The position numbers were made by a program, and so were the translations under genes. Positions 28,926 to 47,585 of a stretch of 64,000 bases of DNA are shown one piece after another. The notes beneath the pieces are model-generated. The model was not told the origin of the DNA, ran no database searches, and saw only the letters and a program-made list of their open reading frames with translations. Source of the DNA: Diplonema papillatum (Eukaryota > Euglenozoa > Diplonemea > Diplonemida > Diplonemidae); assembly GCA_030068145.1 (NCBI GenBank), contig JAPJBO010000737.1, positions 1 to 64,000 of the forward strand, written 5' to 3'. Position 1 is the stretch's first letter; each line of letters starts with the position of its first letter.

Positions 28926-29374
28926 CTACAGATTACCAGGAGGTATCATGTAGATGATTGGCTTGAGACGTCGCTGCCACCCAGCACTGTGCGACAGTCG
29001 CACACCTGTAAGAACGTATCTCTGCAACTCGCAAGGGGGAGGTGGCGTTCATTCGACGCCGCAGGCGGCCTAAGCAGTGCTGAGCACCCGCCCGCACACT
29101 GAGACGCAAGAGAGAAGAAAAGTCCGAAATTTGGAAGCTGTTCACCTTCAGGTCAGAAAATCAGGCTAGATTGGGAGTTAGCCTCGTCAGCGATTGCCAC
29201 TCACCCGCGGTGTTCCCAGCATTGCTACTGCGCTGACGATACGAGAAGGCGGTAGCTAGAAAAAAACGCGAAGCACGCCCCCTGGAACGGGTTAGTGCTG
29301 GCTTCGGGGGGAATTGTTAGTTTCGTGTTTGGGCAGAATCCTCACCATGTATGTTTGATGCTTGCATCAGTCAG

Positions 29375-29560
29375 GGCAAGAACGTGTCTTACCATCGCAC
29401 CGGTCCCATCTGCGCCGTGTTTCGGTCCTTTAAGCCACGGACACGTAATCAACAGCGCAGTGTCTGAGGCCAGAACCCATGCTCGCAGAGCACAGGCAAG
29501 CCCGTCTCTATCGTGTCCGAGCAATCAGCTACAAAACTCAGATCAACCGCCAGCTTGTTG
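29375..29560 (+). repeat. Dispersed element, family I (copy 2)
   Basis: This is a shortened version of 22705-22920 with TTTCGGTCCTTTAAGCCACG and CAGAGCACAGGCAAGCCCGT. It is preceded by a family G core. Confidence 0.55.
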
Positions 29561-29729
29561 ACTGCGACTCACTAGGACGCACTGACCTGATATACAGTAT
29601 AAGCTCTTTTGACACACCTCACAGAGCACAGTGGGGCATGTGCAGCGCCAACGGTTGCTGTAGTAAAGGAAGGACAGTGCGAGGAAGCGGGGTTTCCGAA
29701 CCGCGCATGGGCACGTTTGGACCTGTGTG

Positions 29730-38930
<9,201 letters not shown>

Positions 38931-39249
38931 GTTCGCCCGCTACCCCCCCCCCAGCCCTCCGCAGCCCAGCCCCACCTGCGATGCCGTGTGTGCGCTCGGG
39001 AGGTATTACAGTGTCAGTGTTCGCTGAAACGCCGGTATGCGAGGCTGTCGGCGAGTGGCAAGACGGTCGGGGGCGCACTCGAAACGAAAACGGTGTTCCG
39101 CCGCACACCGTGATGATTTGAGGTTAGAACGCAGAATATCTGTCGCGATGACCTGCATTGCCGTGCTGTGGTAGACTAAACAGTTCGATGCAGCTTTACA
39201 GTGTCACTGCGGGAATGCTGCTACGCAGTCATCAAGCCGCCCAAGAACC

Positions 39250-39395
39250 AGGTGGTTGCAGGGGAAATGTTTCTTGGGCTTGAAGAGCGCGTGGTGCTTG
39301 CACCACTGTTGGCCAGGTTATTTAACCGCGGATTTAGCGAAGGATTGTTGAGGAAACGGTCGTGAGCGAAAACCCGACCATGTCTTCTTTGTTTT
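39250..39395 (+). repeat. Dispersed element, family B (copy 3)
   Basis: Close to the 19.61-kb copy, including the GTGGTGCTTGCACCACT hairpin. Confidence 0.6.
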
Positions 39396-40050
39396 GCTAA
39401 CACGTACTGGGGTGCGTGGCTTCTTTCGTGTACACTTTACATGCTTGCTTTGGGCAAGTCAGGTTCAAAACAATTTGTGACCGATGCGGAGGACCCTTCC
39501 GTCCCACGCACCCCCCCGGCGCACTCCAACTAAACTCCGGGCCAGCACCCAAAGCAACGCAGCCCCCCGGCTGCGTCCACCCGGCGCGCCAACCGACGCA
39601 AACGCGAAAGAAACGAGCGAAGGGTCATCCAACGATGGCTCCTGCCGGGAGGCCACAACGATACCCACTCGTAGGCCGCCCCCGCGGCGGCGCAACAAAC
39701 GCGTTCCATCTGCTGTGACGTAGACACGGAGTGTGCACAGTGCGTTGCTCAGGGTGGTCGAAGGCCTGACAATCACACTAATGCAACGAATTCTGGGTGG
39801 TGACCCCTCCGAACAGCCTACCTAGCCCTGGCCCACGCCTGATGCCGCAACCCCTTAACCCGGGCGGCGGCGCTTTGGCATGAGCCAGGAACCTCAAGGG
39901 GAGCAGCGCGAGAGGCATCATCCCACGCTTCAAAGGCCCACCCACACTAATGCAACAAATTCACGTTGATGCTGGCGATTGGGGGATCGGCGACTGCAAC
40001 TCAACTGCTGGTGCGGTCAACAGTGCCGCCTCGTGTGACGGCATGGAAAA
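39396..40050. other. Gene-free stretch with two copies of a CACTAATGCAAC motif
   Basis: GTGCGTTGCTCAGGGTGGTC with CACACTAATGCAACGAATTC (39.74 kb) is repeated in part at 39.95 kb and again at 52.31 kb. ORFs on both strands at 39.4-39.8 kb are high-GC shadows of each other; no family is recognised. Confidence 0.35.
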
Positions 40051-40218
40051 AAGGTTTCCCTCTCAGTGACTAGGACCGGCCCCCTCAGCATCGAAAGTCG
40101 AGAATCCTTGAGCAAACCCTCGCCACGCGGGAAATACTCGGTGGACCTCGCGATCTCAGATGCGTCCTCGCTTAATCCTTGAAACAAGCATATGACTACT
40201 GGCAGGATCAACCAGGTT
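40051..40218 (-). rRNA. Small-subunit rRNA fragment, 5' end
   Basis: On the minus strand it starts AACCTGGTTGATCCTGCCAG and continues TAGTCATATGCTTGTTTCAA and GGATTAAGC, the universal 5' end of eukaryotic SSU rRNA. After about 50 nt it diverges, though GTCACTGAGAGGGAAACC at the far end is compatible with rRNA. It ends near 40051. No adjoining rRNA domains, 5.8S or LSU sequence are seen, so it is a fragment or pseudogene. Confidence 0.82.
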
Positions 40219-41002
40219 TCTTGTCACTCAAACCAGACTGGACCGAGGAAAATCTGACGAACCAGAGATTCCCCGATACCAGAGATTGTATCGTGTCAAG
40301 CCTAGATTGATGCATTGATCATTCTATTCATTCTTCAGCTTTCAAAAGGGGCTGTCCTCGATCGTATCTCTACGACCGATAGCTTTCCGCGATTGCCTTT
40401 TTTGTTTTTCACCATCGTGTCTCCCCGATTACCTTGACCATTTGATCGAGCGCCTACGAGTATGCTAACTCGGTCCTGCTCCGTCGAGTTCGCTCGTTGA
40501 TCTGCGGTTGCGAAGGCAAGAAAGGAAAGGAGGAGAGGAGGATCAAACAATGGGGTGGACGGCTACATTGGACGAGCACGCTTTTCCACAAGACTTCGTC
40601 TTCTTGTTGCGTTTGTGGTATGGCCCTTTGACAGAGTGAGCCGATGCCTCTCGTCTCACCTTTAAAACACGGCTGAGTCGCGCATGCTCTTGACAGACGC
40701 TAGCGTCCGACATTTGACACGCGCGTCGCAGTCGTTGGGTGGTATTGACAAGGGGTTTCATCGGACACTCGGATGAGCTTCGTTACTACACGGCTTCGTG
40801 TTGCGTTGGTCCAGAAGGGTCGCTCTTGGTTCCACTTTCTTGCACAAGTTGTCCCAAGAGCGACTGGTGATTTCATGTGAAAGACATGGGAACTTGTGAA
40901 ATTTGGTGTGTCTCCAACGGGCCACCCACAGCAATCAATTTGTGAGAGGCAGTCGGGTCGGAAAGGCATTTGTGAGAGGCAGTCAGGTCGGAAAGGCAGT
41001 CG

Positions 41003-41100
41003 GTGGAGTCGAGCCCTCAGAAGCTGGCATTGAAGCTGGTTGTATAAAAGGGCGGGGTGTTACACCCCGCTTTTCGGGCGTGGATTCACACGCGTTGTGG
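41003..41100. repeat. CAGAAGCTGG element with GGGGTGT hairpin
   Basis: GGTGGAGTCGAGCCCTCAGA, AGCTGG, then AAAGGGCGGGGTGTTACACC and CCGCTTTTC, an inverted pair. Same family as 34.80-34.89 kb. Confidence 0.6.
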
Positions 41101-41178
41101 TCGTAGCACACCGTCTGCGGTGGTATGCATATGCGGGGCTGTGTGAGGCCTCTGGCTGCTGCACGACGGGCCTATGAG

Positions 41179-41312
41179 TGTACACGGTGGAGTTCAGAGC
41201 CCCGGAAGCTGGAGATAAAGCTGGAGTGGAAAAGGCGGGGGTCCACGCTTTTTAGGCGTGACTCGCGCCCTCTTCGACTGCAGTTTCTGGAGGCTGGACC
41301 TCACCGTGCAAC
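41179..41312. mobile_element. Complete CAGAAGCTGG-family element with inverted ends
   Basis: It starts ACACGGTGGAGTTCAGAGCC and ends TTTCTGGAGGCTGGACCTCA followed by CCGTG. The inside has a GGAGATAAAGCTGGAGTGGA stretch and a GCGGGGGTCCACGC hairpin. About 134 bp, no ORF. Another right end lies at 41390-41435. Confidence 0.65.
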
Positions 41313-41964
41313 AATGCAACGTACTGCGCCCCGTTCGCTGAAGTCCTGCAGCACCGACGGTGGTGTGCTACGAGCCACAACTCGGGCGAACGCCCTCTTT
41401 AACTCTTGCTTCTGAGGCGGGACCTCGCCGTGTGTTGAGGGAATCAGGAAGATGAGAATGGTTCCGCTGGTGAACAACAAGGTTCCTCTGGATTCGCAAA
41501 GGGGTGGGCACCACAGGTTTATTACAAACTGCACATGGTTCCCCCTTCCCCCGAAACGTTGGGTTTTGTGAAACGGCGAGAGCTACATTATCTAAGGGTG
41601 CTGGACTTTTTCCGCCGCATGTGGCAAGTTCTGCAAGCTCTGTCAGGACCGTTTGGACACTCACAGTTAGCCCCCAGCTGATAAAAATGTATCCCTTGAG
41701 TACACGAACTTATCATTAGCATGCACCAGTTTAGCAGCGGCTACCAAATTATGCCGTGGCACCGTCCTTCGTGCTTCTACTTTGCAGAAGAAGCGATGGA
41801 AAGGAAGCCAGTGTGTTATTGTGGGGAGGGAGCAAGGACAAGACCCGGCGGCCACCCTTTGGAGCCCGGGAACGACAAAAGGTTTGCTGGCAACGGGTAC
41901 GGGGGTATTTCGCTCAGGTAGGAAACTGGCTGGCCAACACAATTCACCCATTATCGCGGCGACC

Positions 41965-42200
41965 GGGGGGGATTGCAAGAACGTGCTTGGAATGGGTATG
42001 TGCTCAACACCACACTGGTCCCATTCGTTCCTTTAAGCCACGGACACATAAGGCGGACCGTCATCAGCGCGGAACCTGAGTGTCTGCAGACAGGACTGCG
42101 GTGTGAGTCTGGTTTGTCAGGCGGCTGTTCGTGCTAGGACCCACCCGTGCTACTAGAGCACAGGCGAATCCGTCACGGGGAGAAGGCCCCTACAACCGTG
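41965..42200 (+). repeat. Dispersed element, family I (copy 3)
   Basis: Matches 22705-22920, with GTCTGGTTTGTCAGGCGGCT and AGAGCACAGGCGAATCCGTC. Confidence 0.6.
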
Positions 42201-42289
42201 TCTGAGCAATCAGTTGGAAAACTCAGGGCACTCGCCCTGATTGTGGCTGCGATTCGCTAGGCAGCCACTGACTGTCTTCTTTTTACGGT

Positions 42290-42615
42290 GGCAATCTGCG
42301 AGGTAGGCTCTGCAGAGCACAGTGGACATGGGGTTGCCGTGTGCAGCACCAATGGTTTGCGGCGAGGGCGTAGTAGTATGTGTCGTCTGCCGAAGACAGC
42401 AGACGCGGGGGTGGACTTGCTTTAGTTTCCTCTTCTTCATGGAGACCCGCCCCCAGCAATCCCGACTGGCCGAACACCCGCAAACCCAACGGGTTGTGCC
42501 TATTGTGATGAGGTGGTTGACCAGGCCCCCACGAAGCCTTATACACAACACGAGGATGCAGCCCTGCGTAGGTGTGTCCTCAGCCATCACAGGGCCTACA
42601 CAGCTGCCCACTCTG
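42290..42615 (+). repeat. Dispersed element, family J (copy 2)
   Basis: Same ends as 33060-33310, with an internal inverted segment (GATGAGGTGGTTGACCAGGC against the reverse complement in copy 1). Confidence 0.65.
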
Positions 42616-43259
42616 CCGGCGTCAGCAACCTTCGCAATGAAGGTGCGCACAGCTGGAGTGTATCACAACTGACTGCTGCCCCATTTTTTAGCGTTATTTG
42701 TAGATTAGAAGGTCGGTATTTTAAAGTCTCCGGTTGACCGTAGAGGCTTGGGTATGGAGGGGATTGAGAAAAAGGAGAGGGTGCCGTTCGTTTCGGGTGA
42801 TGTGTCGTTCCGTTGTGAAACCTTGTGAAGTCCCCTAACGCGTTTAGGGGGTGTTTGGGATTGGGTAGGGTGTGGTCGTTCTGCTACGGCGTGAAAAGCC
42901 AGGAAGTTTCGACGATAATCTTCGACTCTCGATTAAGTTCACCGGGTTGCGAGCTCGTCAGGAAGATCCCGGTGCCTGGCTTTTCTTAGAGTTAAAGTTC
43001 GCTTGAAATTCCGGGGTTTTAGGGTCTCCGTGTGACCGTTCATGAATGGGTTCTCTTAGAGCAAGAAAGGGCTATGTGGTTACGGGTTGTATATTTAGAG
43101 CACGCTTTCGTTATGGGTTATGGCTAGCCATGTCCGGGACTGTTTGTGACCGACACCAAGTACATTCCTTCGTGGAGTGTAGTCTTGGGCCCCCCACGTT
43201 CTACAAGTTGAGCATTGAGTTCTTTAAGGTGCAAGTGCCATCAAGGCAGGCGAGCACAG

Positions 43260-43368
43260 TTGAGCAGGGGTTGCCTTGTAGTCCGTACCGGTCTGTTGTC
43301 CGCGTTTATATGTATTTTCTCGCAGTGTGGTGCTTGGGTTTCGCGGCACTTGCGGTGCTTCACGTGGT
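43260..43368 (+). repeat. Dispersed element, family K (copy 1)
   Basis: GGGGTTGCCTTGTAGTCCGT, TGTTGTCCGCGTTTATATGT and GGGTTTCGCGGCACTTGCGG recur at 54675-54775 almost unchanged. Confidence 0.65.
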
Positions 43369-43884
43369 GCGGGTTGTTTCCGTCCTAAAATAAGGTTTGT
43401 TTTGGGTAGATTTGCAGGGTAAGACTGTTCGTTGCTCGCCACAGTTAAGGCACTCTGGGCACACTGGGTACCCGTGGTTAGTGAGGTTATTCGTCTGATG
43501 GAGCCGTCGTTGCTGTGCGTCGTTCACAGTGCTTCTTTTTGCACCAACTTCTTCTGGGTGGTTTCGTGTTGTTCGGCGGCTGTATGTTACGCGGCACGGA
43601 TTAGGGGAGGAAAAAAGGAGAAAGTTGGGGGAGAACATTTCCGGAGTTGGGGCTTGCACTGACAAACGAAGCAACGGACGATCAGCATCAACTGACCAGG
43701 TGATGAAAATGATAAGGCAAAAGTTTCTTGTTCTTCGCGTGTACAGGGTATAAACCTCTCTGGGAGGGGTTTCCTGTATTAGCACTTTTCGTTGGCTTCG
43801 TTTTCTCTTTCATGTGCAACCGTTGTTCCGGAAATGTTCCCGTCAGTACAGCTGTACTATTAAGGAATATCGTATCCACGGGCT

Positions 43885-44060
43885 TTTCTCACTCAGGATT
43901 TTTTGACCTGTTGTGTTTGTGTGATTTGTCGTGTAGGGGTAGACCCGCATGACCTCACGTCCGTTCAACACGTGGTTCGGTAGTTACAGCACTTGGGATC
44001 CCTTCTGTTCTTTGTCGGGCAGCATCGTCGAGCATTTCCTTTCAAGCTGGCGGTCATTCA
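43885..44060 (+). repeat. Dispersed element, family C (copy 4)
   Basis: Starts within CTCACTCAGGATTTTTTGAC; the left part is missing. A family E copy follows. Confidence 0.65.
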
Positions 44061-44767
44061 GATGTAGATCTAAAGCCGCCCACGTTTAATTTTGTTAAGC
44101 ATTGAGTTCTTTCAAGTACATGAACCACATGGATTAGCATGCACTGTTGTTAAGCAGCGGCTGCCATTTGATGCAAGTGAAGAAAAGAACTTGACATGAT
44201 CTTCAGTTTGGTGCTGGTTTGCTCATTGCTCAGGCTTACATTTTTGGAACACATTGCTGTTTGTTGAACGCTTACGCCCGCCACTAAACCCAGATTAACC
44301 TGTGTTTCGTGTGGGCTACAGCACATTTACCTCCTTTGATCTATCGCAACTGGCGGTCTCCTCAAGCATTTCCTACAAAGCAAGGGCAACTGGATTACGA
44401 CAAAGTGGATTATAAGTCACTTTGTCGCCTAATCCACTTCGTCCGGTATGGGGCATTTGTGGGGGGTCACAAGGGGGGCCTTCCGTGGGGGTCACGCGTA
44501 CAACGAGTAAGATGCTAGCCCCAGCTTCTGGGGCTCGACCTCCACCGTTGTCAGTTTGCTTTGCTTTTTCAGCGTTACATGGTAGAAGTCGTTTGAGACG
44601 TTGATTGCTTGTTTTTCCTTGCTTCTCATGCCGACGGGTCGTTTGAGACGTTGATTGCTTGTTTCCCTTGCTTCTCTTGCCGACGGGTTATTCTCTCAGG
44701 TTGAGAATAAAAAGAAGGGGTCCGCCGTGTCGTTTGATGGGAGTTGGGTGGGACTAGGAACACCTTC

Positions 44768-45006
44768 TGGGGGGGGGATCGAATACACGAGGTACTTTGA
44801 ACAGAAGAGGCATTTTGGAAGTCTGGAAAAAAAGTTGGGGTTTTTCTTGGTCCGCACAGCAGCCCTTCTTTGACGGTTTTTTCTGATCGCGATGAGCTCC
44901 GATGAAGAGAACTGTGAAAAATAGACCCGGGGACCATATTTCTTTTTCGGGAAACTTGCAGGATCAGCAGAGGTCCCTCTTGTATTCGACCCTGCCCCGC
45001 CAGTAA
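44768..45006. mobile_element. Short TCGAATACA fold-back element (relative of 2.7-3.6 kb)
   Basis: GGGGATCGAATACACGAGGT on the left and CCTCTTGTATTCGACC with CCAGTAA on the right. The GATCGCGATGAGCTCCGATG and AAAATAGACCCGGGGACCA inside match 2870-2930. About 240 bp. Confidence 0.65.
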
Positions 45007-45318
45007 AAGTCCCCTGCTTGCAGCTGAGACCACAAAACATGCTGGTTATGTGAAGGTGGGCTAGATCGGGCGATGATATCTCTGGAATGATTTCGGTTTG
45101 GAAATCAAACCTGTTGGAGAGCAGAGCTAGATGAAGGTGGGCTAGATCGGGCGATATCTCTGAAGGAAACTTGCTTGGTTTCTCAAATCAAGAGCAACAA
45201 TTTAAAAATTTGAAGGTCGCTACTGACCGAGAGGTTTGCTTGACTACATATTGTGGTTGAGGAGTCGTTCAGATGTAACCCTGATCCAAACCTGGCCCCT
45301 CAGCGAAAGAATGGTGAA

Positions 45319-47529
45319 TCACGGAACTCTGGTTGAGTCGCTTTCGCTTCCACTTCCACTGAAACTGCCACTGGTTGCGTCGCTTCCACTTCCACTGAAA
45401 CTTCCGTTGGTTGCGCCGCTTCCACTTCCCCTGAAACTGCCGCTGGTTGCGTCGCTTTCACCTACACTGAAACTGCCACTGGCTGCGTCGCTTCCACTTC
45501 CACTGAAACTTCCGCTGGTTGCGTCGCTTCCACTTCCACTGAAACTGCCGCTGGTTGCGTCGCTTTCACTTACACTGAAACTGCGACTTGTTGCGTCGCT
45601 TCCATTTCCGCTGGAGCTGCCACTGTTTGAGTCGATTTCACTTCCACTGAAACTGCCGCTGGTTGCGTCGCTTCCACTTCCACTGAAACTACCGCTGGCT
45701 GCGTCGCTTCCATTTCCGCTGGAGCTGCCACTGTTTGAGTCGATTCCACTTCCACTGAAACTACCGCTGGCTGCGTCGCTTCCACTTCCACTGAAACTGC
45801 CACTGGTTGCGTCGCTTCCACTTCCACTGAAACTGCCGCTGGTTGCGTCGCTTCCATTTCCGCTGGAGCTGCCACTGTTTGAGTCGATTTCACTTCCACT
45901 GAAACTGCCGCTGGTTGCGTCGCTTCCACTTCCACTGAAACTACCGCTGGCTGCGTCGCTTCCATTTCCGCTGGAGCTGCCACTGTTTGAGTCGATTTCA
46001 CTTCCACTGAAACTGCCGCTGGTTGCGTCGCTTCCACTTCCACTGAAACTACCGCTGGCTGCGTCGCTTCCATTTCCGCTGGAGCTGCCACTGTTTGAGT
46101 CGATTTCACTTCCACTGAAACTGCCGCTGGTTGCGTCGCTTCCACTTCCACTGAAACTACCGCTGGCTGCGTCGCTTCCATTTCCGCTGGAGCTGCCACT
46201 GTTTGAGTCGATTTCACTTCCACTGAAACTGCCGCTGGTTGCGTCGCTTCCACTTCCACTGAAACTACCGCTGGTTGCGTCGCTTCCATTTCCGCTGGAG
46301 CTGCCACTGTTTGAGTCGATTCCACTTCCACTGAAACTACCGCTGGCTGCGTCGCTTCCACTTCCACTGAAACTGCCGCTGGTTGCGTCGCTTCCACTTC
46401 CACTGAGACTGCCGCTGGCTGCGTCGCTTCCACTTCCGCTGGAGCTGCCACTGTTTGAGTCGATTCCACTTCCACTGACACTGCCGCTGGTTGCGTCGCT
46501 TCCACTTCCACTGAAACTACCGCTGGCTGCGTCGCTTCCATTTCCGCTGGAGCTGCCACTGTTTGAGTCGATTTCACTTCCACTGAAACTGCCGCTGGTT
46601 GCGTCGCTTCCACTTCCACTGAAACTACCGCTGGTTGCGTCGCTTCCATTTCCGCTGGAGCTGCCACTGTTTGAGTCGATTCCACTTCCACTGAAACTAC
46701 CGCTGGCTGCGTCGCTTCCACTTCCACTGAAACTGCCACTGGTTGCGTCGCTTCCACTTCCACTGAAACTGCCGCTGGTTGCGTCGCTTCCACTTCCACT
46801 GAAACTGCGACTTGTTGCGTCGCTTCCATTTCCGCTGGAGCTGCCACTGTTTGAGTCGATTTCACTTCCACTGAAACTGCCGCTGGTTGCGTCGCTTCCA
46901 CTTCCACTGAAACTACCGCTGGCTGCGTCGCTTCCACTTCCGCTGGAGCTGCCACTGTTTGAGTCGATTCCACTTCCACTGACACTGCCGCTGGCTGCGT
47001 CGCTTCCACTTCCACTGAGACTGCCACTGTTTGCGTCGCTTCCACTTCCATTGAAGCTGCCGCTGTTTGAGTCGGTTCCACTTCCGCTGAAACTGCCGCT
47101 GTTTGAGTCGCTTCCTTCGTCACCGTTTGAGCAGGGATACTCGTAAACAACGACGGGAAATTCCGTCGCATTTCGTTCCGACGGTCGCGCGAGGGTGCGC
47201 AGGATATCTGCGGGGAGCTCCACGAAGAAGGCAGACGACGCTTCCTCATCATACGCTACCTCCGATATGTGCATAGAAAAGCCGTAATTGCGACATTCGC
47301 TGCCATCGACGCACAAGATGCCGTAGCAGGCGTTGCAGGAGACGGGTGTTTCTGTCTCGTTCCTAACGATGACTCGCACCATGATCACATCGGCATGTGT
47401 TTGTGGACACGGCGGTTCCGTTGCAACGAACGGTGCTTCGAACGAGGTTCCAGCAACGCCTTCTACCATTCCCGGCGGCAGAAAAGCCCCGAGAGCTGCT
47501 GCGGACGCGAGAAACAGTGCCGCAGCCAT
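45319..47529 (-). CDS. Secreted Ser-Gly-rich protein, paralogue 1
   Basis: The 736-residue ORF begins MAAALFLASAAALGAFLPP, a typical signal peptide. A domain of about 120 residues follows with TSFEAPFVATEPPCP, VRVIVRNETETPVSCNAC, ISEVAYDEEASSAFFVELPA and a final Cys. The remaining 580 residues are SGSGSDA-SGSFSG repeats from 36-bp units. I recognise no named family; the domain looks like an extracellular beta-rich fold with paired cysteines. It differs from paralogue 2 (57.0-60.6 kb) in having one domain copy and no transmembrane tail; it ends soon after the repeats (SDSTRVP). It is therefore either secreted or truncated. Repeat units are multiples of three, so other frames and the opposite strand stay open; the SG frame is preferred because it alone is joined to the signal peptide and domain. 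Confidence 0.7.
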   Translation of the reverse strand: MAAALFLASAAALGAFLPPGMVEGVAGTSFEAPFVATEPPCPQTHADVIMVRVIVRNETETPVSCNACYGILCVDGSECRNYGFSMHISEVAYDEEASSAFFVELPADILRTLARPSERNATEFPVVVYEYPCSNGDEGSDSNSGSFSGSGTDSNSGSFNGSGSDANSGSLSGSGSDAASGSVSGSGIDSNSGSSSGSGSDAASGSFSGSGSDATSGSFSGSEIDSNSGSSSGNGSDATSRSFSGSGSDATSGSFSGSGSDATSGSFSGSGSDAASGSFSGSGIDSNSGSSSGNGSDATSGSFSGSGSDATSGSFSGSEIDSNSGSSSGNGSDAASGSFSGSGSDATSGSVSGSGIDSNSGSSSGSGSDAASGSLSGSGSDATSGSFSGSGSDAASGSFSGSGIDSNSGSSSGNGSDATSGSFSGSGSDATSGSFSGSEIDSNSGSSSGNGSDAASGSFSGSGSDATSGSFSGSEIDSNSGSSSGNGSDAASGSFSGSGSDATSGSFSGSEIDSNSGSSSGNGSDAASGSFSGSGSDATSGSFSGSEIDSNSGSSSGNGSDATSGSFSGSGSDATSGSFSGSGSDAASGSFSGSGIDSNSGSSSGNGSDAASGSFSGSGSDATSGSFSGSEIDSNSGSSSGNGSDATSRSFSVSESDATSGSFSGSGSDATSGSFSGSGSDAASGSFSVGESDATSGSFRGSGSGATNGSFSGSGSDATSGSFSGSGSESDSTRVP

Positions 47530-47585
47530 TTTGATTACTTTCGGACGAGGAGGGGACTATTTTACTCCCTGTAGCATGGCGAGGT
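47530..47585 (-). promoter_or_regulatory. Upstream region of paralogue 1
   Basis: The sequence before the ATG (GTCCTCGTCCGAAAGTAATC then AAA-ATGGCTGC) resembles the one before paralogue 2 (CCCAAAGCAAATCAAA-ATGGCTGC) in the last 12 bases. No TATA box is evident. Confidence 0.25.

Noticed and set aside
27978-29102. 374-codon plus-strand ORF over 28.0-29.1 kb
   Set aside because: Most of it is a 210-bp higher-order repeat; no recognisable domain, and opposite-strand frames are open as well.
42890-42990. Hairpin with AAAAGCCAGG/CCTGGCTTTT as a structured RNA
   Set aside because: The arms are short with a long unpaired middle; no known RNA family fits, so it is just a weak inverted repeat.
45236-47146. 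636-codon plus-strand ORF (LPLPLKLPLVAS repeats) and the similar plus-strand ORF at 57295-59043
   Set aside because: Both are antisense shadows of the Ser-Gly linker repeats; only the minus strand has a signal peptide and a domain.
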